DNA from: CAZYWA01 sp964650975 [NCBI: uncultured bacterium]
GTDB lineage: Bacteria; JADJOY01
Assembly (NCBI GenBank): GCA_964650975.1
Contig: CAZYWA010000373.1
Span: forward strand, 1 to 7,999
DNA length: 7,999 nt
Direction: 5' to 3'
This document shows, piece after piece, positions 1 to 5,335 of the stretch. Under the pieces are notes generated by a model that had not been told where the DNA came from, did no database searches, and saw only the letters and a list, made by a program, of their open reading frames with translations. The stretch's first letter is position 1. Each line of letters starts with the position of its first letter. The translations under genes and the position numbers were made by a program.

Positions 1-2459
1 CAGCGGCCATGCTCTGGTGCGCGGGTGATGGATCGCGAGCTCCCCATGACCCGATCCGGGTTCGACGGCCTCCCGAGGAAGGCTCCCCACCGAACGGGTT
101 CTTCGTCCATTTCTATCGGGATCTTGCCGCCCGAATGCGTGGTCTTGAGGCACGAGAGCACACTGCCCAGGCCCGCTACGAGGACCGAGTCGACCGCGAG
201 CAACGGTTCCGAGAGGGCCGCCTACCGGTCCTCTACTGCTCGCCGACCATGGAGCTCGGTGTCGACATCAGCGACCTCAGCGTGGTGAACCTGCGGAACA
301 TTCCCCCAACACCCGCCAACTACGCCCAGCGCAGCGGTCGAGCCGGGCGAAGTGGTCAGCCCGCGCTCGTGTTCTCGTACTGTTCGACTGGTAGCAATCA
401 CGACCAATTCTTCTTCCGGCGTCCCGAGCGGATGGTCGCGGGGTCGGTCACGCCGCCACGGATCGACCTCGCCAACGAGGATCTGATCCGTGCGCACGTG
501 CATGCCCTCTGGCTTGCCGAGGCCAGGCTTCCTCTGGGCTCGACGCTCCGGGACGTGCTCGACGTGGTTGGCGATGATCCCAGCCTCGCGTTGCTTCCGA
601 GCGTCCAGGACGCACTTTCCGATACCCGACCGCGTGCTCGCGCTGCCGTCCGTGCTCAGGAGCTGCTTGCGACCTTTCGGGCGGACCTAGAGCGCGCCGA
701 CTGGTACGACCCCGAGTGGCTCGATCGTGTGCTGGGGGCCGTTCCGAAGAGCTTCGATGCGGCGTGCGAGCGGTGGCGGGGCCTGTACCGTGCGGCGAAG
801 AACCAGTGGCAGGCGCAGAACCGAATCATCGCCGACGCCAGTCGCTCGAGTCAGGACAAGGACCGGGCCAAGCGAATTCGCGACGAGGGGGAGACCCAGC
901 TTCGGCTCCTGACCGAGATCGCGGATCCGCGCGGGTCGGACTTCTACAGCTACCGCTACCTCGCCGCAGAGGGCTTCCTGCCCGGGTACAACTTCCCGAG
1001 GCTCCCGCTCTCGGCGTACATCCCCGGGGAGCGTCGGGGGCGGGGGCGGAATGAGTTCCTTTCGCGCCCTCGCTTCCTCGCCATCACGGAATTCGGACCG
1101 AGAAGCATCCTGTACCACGAGGGTTCGCACTACCTGATCAACAGGGTGATCCTTCCCGTTGACCGTGAGGCCGAGCTCACGCGCGCTGCCAAGCAGTGCG
1201 GTGCGTGCGGTTACCTGCATCCGACACTGGGCACCCCTGGCCCGGACCTCTGCGAGCGTTGCGGTGGGATGCTTCCACCCGCAAGGCGGAATCTGTTCCG
1301 CCTCCAAAACGTCTCGACGCGCCGAAAGGACCGCATCACCTCCGACGAGGAGGAGCGCGTGCGGATGGGGTACGAGGTCAAGACGGGCTTCCGCTTCGCG
1401 ATACACGACCACCGGGTGTCAGCCCGGCTCGCCGATGTGAAGCGTGACGAGAATCGCCTCGCGACTCTGGTCTACGGAGCCGCAGCCACCTTGTGGCGGG
1501 TGAATCTCGGCTGGGCACGACGAAAGAAGGATGAGCCGGACGGCTTCGTGCTCGATCTGGAGCGTGGCTACTGGGCAACCAATGATCAGTTGAAGGAGGC
1601 GGGTGAGGATCAGGACGACCCGCTGTCGAAGCGAACGGCGCGTGTCGTGCCTTTCGTCGAGGACACGCGGAACTGCCTCCTCGTCGAGCCGGCTGTGGCG
1701 CTCGGTGTGGCAGCGATGGCGTCACTTCAAGCGGCGCTCAAGAACGCGATCCAGGTGGCGTTCCAACTCGAGGATTCGGAGCTCGCAGCGGAACCCCTTC
1801 CGACCGCCGGCGATCGGCGGTTGATCCTGCTCTACGAAGCGTCCGAGGGGGGCGCCGGTGCGCTCCGACGGCTCGTCGACGACCCCGGAGCGCTGGGCCG
1901 CGTGGCCCGAGAGGCGCTCGAGCTCTGCCACTTCGATCCGGCAACTGGCACTGACCTTCGTCGCCACCCGCGCTCGAAAGAGGACTGCGTTGCCGCCTGC
2001 TACGACTGCCTCATGAGCTACACGAACCAGAGTGACCACCGGCTCCTCGATCGGCTTCTTGTGCGGGATCTCCTGCTGGATCTGGCCTCCGCGCATGTTG
2101 ACGTGTCCTCGACCAGCCTCTCGCGTGCTGAGCAACTCCGTGAGCTTGAGCGGCAGGCTGGCTCCGAGCTTGAGCGTACTTGGCTCCGGTTCCTGGACGG
2201 CCGGGGTCTACGCCTTCCCTCTCGAGCGCAGGTCTATCTCGAGGACCTTCGCACTCGACCGGATTTCGTCTACGACGAGGATCTGACGGTGATCTACATC
2301 GACGGACCACCGCACAAGTATTCCGAACGCCAGGCCCGTGATCGGGCTCAGAGCGAAGCGCTGGAAGACGCCGGCTACACGGTGGTTCGGTTCGCCGACG
2401 ATGCCGATTGGGAAGCGATCGTCCGAGCGAAGCCGAGCATCTTCGGGGTCAAGCCGTGA
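1..2459 (+). CDS. DEAD/DEAH-type SF2 helicase with DUF1998 region and C-terminal Vsr-like nuclease domain (5' partial)
   Basis: This is probably an ATP-dependent DNA translocase of a defence system, related to COG1205/MrfA. The frame is open to the window edge (first full codon at base 3) and no Walker A or DEAH lobe is present, so the N-terminal half lies upstream and the ATG at base 9 is not the true start. Numbered from that ATG, the visible parts are EHTAQ (50-54), helicase motif [10 protein letters not shown] (80-88) and motif [10 protein letters not shown] (107-114). A charged helical stretch follows (about 255-305), then EGFLPGYN (321-328) and a zinc ribbon C397-X2-C400-X14-C415-X2-C418. 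The DUF1998-type end has YEASEGGAG (609-617) and C640, C660, C664, C667. The last 105 residues look like a Vsr/DUF559 nuclease. DISARM encodes the helicase and DUF1998 parts as separate DrmA and DrmB; here they are fused. The stop overlaps the next gene's start by 4 bases. Family assignment is firm; the defence role rests on the neighbours. Confidence 0.9.
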   Translation, partial: AAMLWCAGDGSRAPHDPIRVRRPPEEGSPPNGFFVHFYRDLAARMRGLEAREHTAQARYEDRVDREQRFREGRLPVLYCSPTMELGVDISDLSVVNLRNIPPTPANYAQRSGRAGRSGQPALVFSYCSTGSNHDQFFFRRPERMVAGSVTPPRIDLANEDLIRAHVHALWLAEARLPLGSTLRDVLDVVGDDPSLALLPSVQDALSDTRPRARAAVRAQELLATFRADLERADWYDPEWLDRVLGAVPKSFDAACERWRGLYRAAKNQWQAQNRIIADASRSSQDKDRAKRIRDEGETQLRLLTEIADPRGSDFYSYRYLAAEGFLPGYNFPRLPLSAYIPGERRGRGRNEFLSRPRFLAITEFGPRSILYHEGSHYLINRVILPVDREAELTRAAKQCGACGYLHPTLGTPGPDLCERCGGMLPPARRNLFRLQNVSTRRKDRITSDEEERVRMGYEVKTGFRFAIHDHRVSARLADVKRDENRLATLVYGAAATLWRVNLGWARRKKDEPDGFVLDLERGYWATNDQLKEAGEDQDDPLSKRTARVVPFVEDTRNCLLVEPAVALGVAAMASLQAALKNAIQVAFQLEDSELAAEPLPTAGDRRLILLYEASEGGAGALRRLVDDPGALGRVAREALELCHFDPATGTDLRRHPRSKEDCVAACYDCLMSYTNQSDHRLLDRLLVRDLLLDLASAHVDVSSTSLSRAEQLRELERQAGSELERTWLRFLDGRGLRLPSRAQVYLEDLRTRPDFVYDEDLTVIYIDGPPHKYSERQARDRAQSEALEDAGYTVVRFADDADWEAIVRAKPSIFGVKP
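2142..2456 (+). other. Vsr/DUF559-like nuclease domain at the C-terminus of the DUF1998 helicase
   Basis: This domain covers residues about 712-816 of the upstream protein (numbered from the ATG at base 9). It opens with a helix ([11 protein letters not shown]). The core is RPDF with D752, then a strand ending in YIDGPPH (Y763, D765, H769), then [19 protein letters not shown]. This order matches the Vsr/DUF559 branch of the PD-(D/E)XK fold: PDF, a hydrophobic strand ending in DG or HG with a nearby His, then a basic helix and a strand G-(Y/W)-x-V-x-R. DUF559 proteins usually have Glu where this one has Tyr763. Vsr lacks that Glu too and uses its first Asp with His residues, so the domain may still be active. 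It could be a DNA nicking or cleaving module, or a degenerate DNA-binding remnant. The fold call is from motif pattern only. Confidence 0.7.
2441..2459 (+). promoter_or_regulatory. GTGA start/stop overlap and weak ribosome binding site for the SNF2 helicase
   Basis: The upstream stop TGA (2457-2459) overlaps a GTG start (2456-2458). A GGGG run at 2445-2448 lies 7 bases before the GTG and can serve as a weak Shine-Dalgarno. The frame stays open further upstream, and a TTG at 2408 is a possible alternative start. It would add 16 polar residues that overlap the previous gene by 52 bases, while the residues after the GTG ([18 protein letters not shown]) begin directly with the conserved DrmD-like N-terminus. 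The GTG is therefore preferred. Translational coupling is an inference from the overlap. Confidence 0.65.
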
Positions 2460-5335
2460 CGATCTTTGCAGTCGGATCCTTGGTTCGCGCGCGCGGTCGG
2501 GAATGGGTCGTTCTGCCCGAGTCGCAGGACCCAGTGCTCCTGCTTCGTCCCTTGGGCGGTACGGACGACGAGATAGCTGGGATCCATACCGGACTCGAGG
2601 AGGTTGAGCCCGCAGTCTTCGATCTGCCGAACCCGACACAGTGCGGGGACTTCCGATCGTGCCGGTTGTTGCGCGACGCGGTGCGGATCTCGTCGCGTGC
2701 GGGGGCCGGCCCCTTCCGCTCCTTCTCCCGGATTGCGGTCGAACCGAGGCCCTACCAACTCGTTCCGCTCCTCATGGCCCTCAAGCTCGATCCGATTCGC
2801 CTTCTGATTTCCGATGACGTGGGCATCGGGAAGACCGTGGAGGCGGCCCTCATCGCCCGCGAACTCTTGGATCGAGGCGAGATCCAGCGCACCGCTGTCC
2901 TCTGCCCACCGCACCTGGCCGACCAGTGGCAGGGCGAGCTGCGCGACAAGTTCCACATCGACGCGGAGCTGGTCTTACCCAGCACAGCCGCACGATTGGA
3001 GCGCGACTGCGGCCTGCACGAGTCGCTGTTCGAGCGCCATCCGCACGTGATCGTCTCGATGGACTTCATCAAGAGTGAGCGTCGTCGACAGGAGTTCGTA
3101 CGTGCCTGTCCTGAGTTCGTGATCGTCGACGAAGCCCACACATGTGCGCTCGGTTCCGCGGGCCGCGGCGGAACTCACCAGCGGCACGAGTTGCTCACCC
3201 GCCTGGCCGAAGATCAGCGCCGTCACCTCGTTTTGGTCACGGCGACTCCCCATAGTGGCAAAGAGGAAGCGTTCCGATCGCTGCTGGCGTTTCTCGATCC
3301 GAGCTTCGCGAATCTGCCGTCCGAGCTGACTGGGTCTGCCAATGAGCCTCACCGCCGGCGTTTGGCGGCTCACCTGGTGCAACGCCGGCGGGCCGACATT
3401 CGCCACTACCTGCAAGAGGACACGCCGTTTCCGGAGCGGCTTGAGCGCGAGGAGACCTACAAGCTCTCGCCCGAGTACAGGCAGCTCTTCGACCGAGTGC
3501 TGGATTACGCACGGGAGAAGGTGTCGGACGGCGCCGGTGGTACTCATCGTCAACGGGTGCGCTGGTGGTCGGCGTTGGCGCTTCTCCGGTCCATCGCCTC
3601 GAGTCCGCGAGCTGCCGCAGCGACACTCGAGAATCGTGCAGCGGTAGCGGAGACCGAAACCCCCGAGGAGGCTGACCAGCTCGGGCTCAAGACGGTATTC
3701 GACGACTCGCCCGATGACCTCGAGTCGATGCTGGATGTCGCCCCAGGGGGTGACCCTGGTGATGGGGAGTCCACAGATGCCACTGTGGGTGTCAGTGACC
3801 GGCGCCTCAGAGCGCTCGCGCGCGAAGCGAGAGATCTCGAAGGTCAACCTGACGCGAAGCTGGCCAAGGCCACGGCTGTGATCCGCGGTCTGGTCAAGGA
3901 TGGATTCCACCCGATCGTGTTCTGTCGGTTCATCCCGACCGCCGAGTATGTAGCCGAGCACCTCCGGGAAGCGCTGCCAAAGGGCTGCCAGGTGGAGGCG
4001 GTAACCGGGCTGTTGCCACCGGCGGACCGTGAGGCGCGGATCGAGGGCCTCGGCAGCCATCGCGCTGACGGTAAGCGCATCGTGCTGGTTTGCACCGATT
4101 GTCTATCTGAGGGCATCAACCTCCAGGAGCACTTCGATGCAGTGGTCCACTACGACCTGGCCTGGAACCCGACGCGCCACGAGCAACGCGAGGGGCGGGT
4201 GGATCGGTTCGGTCAGCCTCGCGACGACGTCCGCGTTGTCACCCTCTACGGGACCGACAACGCAATCGACGGCATCGTTTTGGACGTCCTGCTTCGGAAG
4301 CACACGCAAATCCGGAGTTCGCTCGGCGTCTCCGTCCCCGTACCACTCGACACTAACCAGGTGATGCAGGCCGTGCTCGAGGGACTGCTGCTTCGGGGCA
4401 AGACCTCGGGTGGCGGAACCGATCTCCTGCCGGGTTTTGCCGAGAACCTGGCGCGGAACAAGCGTGCGTTGCACACCGAGTGGGAGAAGGCTGCCGACCG
4501 TGAGAAGCGATCCCGGACCGTGTTCGCTCAGGAATCCATCAAGGTTGATGAAGTCGGGCACGAGCTGGCCGAGGCGCGCCGTGCCAGCGGTTCACCCGAG
4601 GAGATCCAACGCTTCACGCTCGAGGCATTGCGTCTCCACGAGGCTCTGGTGCGGGAGAAGCAGAAGGTCGTCGAGATCGACCTCAAACGATGTCCCCGTG
4701 CGCTGCGCGACCTCTTCCCAGTGATGTCGGATGAGCTCACGGTTCGCTTCGATCTGCCTGTGGCAGATGGGGTGCACTACCTCTCGCGGACACATCCTCT
4801 CGTCGAGGGACTGGCTGCCTACCTCATGGACACCGCGCTCGACCCAGCGCTAGCCGGGATGGCGCGCAGAGCTGGAGCGATCCGCACGTCGGCTGTGAGC
4901 CGCCGGACCTCTTTGCTCCTGTGCCGTTTCCGATTCGATGTGCTCACGCGCACCGGATCGAGCAGGGATGCGCCAGAGGAGAGCCAGCTCGCGGAGGAGT
5001 GCGGTCTCGTGGCGTTCGAGGGTGCGCCCGAAAGCGCGAGCTGGCTCGACAGTGAGCGCGCGGAAGGGATCCTGGCCGTGGCGCCCACGGGCAACATGCT
5101 TCCCGAGCAAGCGATCGAAGCCGTCCGGAAAGTGGTCGAGGGCTTCGAGGCGATTCGCGCCCATGTCGAGACCGAGGCCGCGCGCCGTGCCCAGGCACTT
5201 CTCGACGCTCACCGGCGAGTACGACAGGCAGCCCGTATGCGCGGTCTGTCTCAGCGCGTTCAACCCCAGCTCCCGGTGGACGTGCTCGGCCTGTACGTGC
5301 TCCTGCCGGATCCGACGGCTGCGACCCGCCGATGA
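2456..5335 (+). CDS. drmD: SNF2-like DNA helicase, DrmD-like (DISARM)
   Basis: This is a complete superfamily 2 SNF2-type ATPase of about 959 residues, matching DrmD, the class 1 DISARM helicase, in length and motif order. The N-terminus has a small basic module (GSLVRARGREWVVLP) and then the PRPYQLVPL segment that precedes the ATPase. Lobe 1 has Walker A DVGIGKT (K126, T127), the DEAH box (225-228) and motif III TATPHSG (262-268). An acidic, low-complexity insert lies at about 396-448. Lobe 2 has motif V around TDCLSEGINLQ (S551, E552, G553) and motif VI QREGRVDRFGQ (577-587). A charged helical or coiled-coil stretch covers about 662-750, and the protein ends in a conserved-looking PVDVLGLYVLLPDP tail. 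No nuclease motif is visible. It probably translocates on DNA in the cytoplasm alongside the neighbouring helicase and methyltransferase. It shares 4-base overlaps with both neighbours. A generic HepA/RapA-like helicase is the alternative. Confidence 0.85.
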   Translation: MTIFAVGSLVRARGREWVVLPESQDPVLLLRPLGGTDDEIAGIHTGLEEVEPAVFDLPNPTQCGDFRSCRLLRDAVRISSRAGAGPFRSFSRIAVEPRPYQLVPLLMALKLDPIRLLISDDVGIGKTVEAALIARELLDRGEIQRTAVLCPPHLADQWQGELRDKFHIDAELVLPSTAARLERDCGLHESLFERHPHVIVSMDFIKSERRRQEFVRACPEFVIVDEAHTCALGSAGRGGTHQRHELLTRLAEDQRRHLVLVTATPHSGKEEAFRSLLAFLDPSFANLPSELTGSANEPHRRRLAAHLVQRRRADIRHYLQEDTPFPERLEREETYKLSPEYRQLFDRVLDYAREKVSDGAGGTHRQRVRWWSALALLRSIASSPRAAAATLENRAAVAETETPEEADQLGLKTVFDDSPDDLESMLDVAPGGDPGDGESTDATVGVSDRRLRALAREARDLEGQPDAKLAKATAVIRGLVKDGFHPIVFCRFIPTAEYVAEHLREALPKGCQVEAVTGLLPPADREARIEGLGSHRADGKRIVLVCTDCLSEGINLQEHFDAVVHYDLAWNPTRHEQREGRVDRFGQPRDDVRVVTLYGTDNAIDGIVLDVLLRKHTQIRSSLGVSVPVPLDTNQVMQAVLEGLLLRGKTSGGGTDLLPGFAENLARNKRALHTEWEKAADREKRSRTVFAQESIKVDEVGHELAEARRASGSPEEIQRFTLEALRLHEALVREKQKVVEIDLKRCPRALRDLFPVMSDELTVRFDLPVADGVHYLSRTHPLVEGLAAYLMDTALDPALAGMARRAGAIRTSAVSRRTSLLLCRFRFDVLTRTGSSRDAPEESQLAEECGLVAFEGAPESASWLDSERAEGILAVAPTGNMLPEQAIEAVRKVVEGFEAIRAHVETEAARRAQALLDAHRRVRQAARMRGLSQRVQPQLPVDVLGLYVLLPDPTAATRR
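5332..5335 (+). promoter_or_regulatory. ATGA start/stop overlap coupling the helicase to the methyltransferase
   Basis: The helicase stop TGA (5333-5335) overlaps the methyltransferase start ATG (5332-5334). The bases before it are pyrimidine-rich with no good Shine-Dalgarno, so translation by ribosomes finishing the helicase is the simplest explanation. No in-frame ATG, GTG or TTG follows closely, and the residues right after the ATG (RFGAVRTEGGLLPADLL) look like a family N-terminus, which supports this start. Confidence 0.65.

Noticed and set aside
9-11. ATG at base 9 as the true start of the first gene
   Set aside because: The frame is open upstream and the protein would lack the whole first ATPase lobe. 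The window edge explains the missing part.
2408-2455. TTG at 2408 as the start of the SNF2 helicase
   Set aside because: It adds 16 unconserved-looking polar residues and a 52-base overlap. The GTG at 2456 gives a tight GTGA overlap, a GGGG ribosome-binding candidate and a family-like N-terminus.
2975-4060. 361-residue open frame on the minus strand inside the drmD-like gene
   Set aside because: It lies wholly opposite helicase motifs of an intact gene, has no recognisable domain, and is rich in Arg, Gly and Leu, as expected for a shadow frame in GC-rich DNA.
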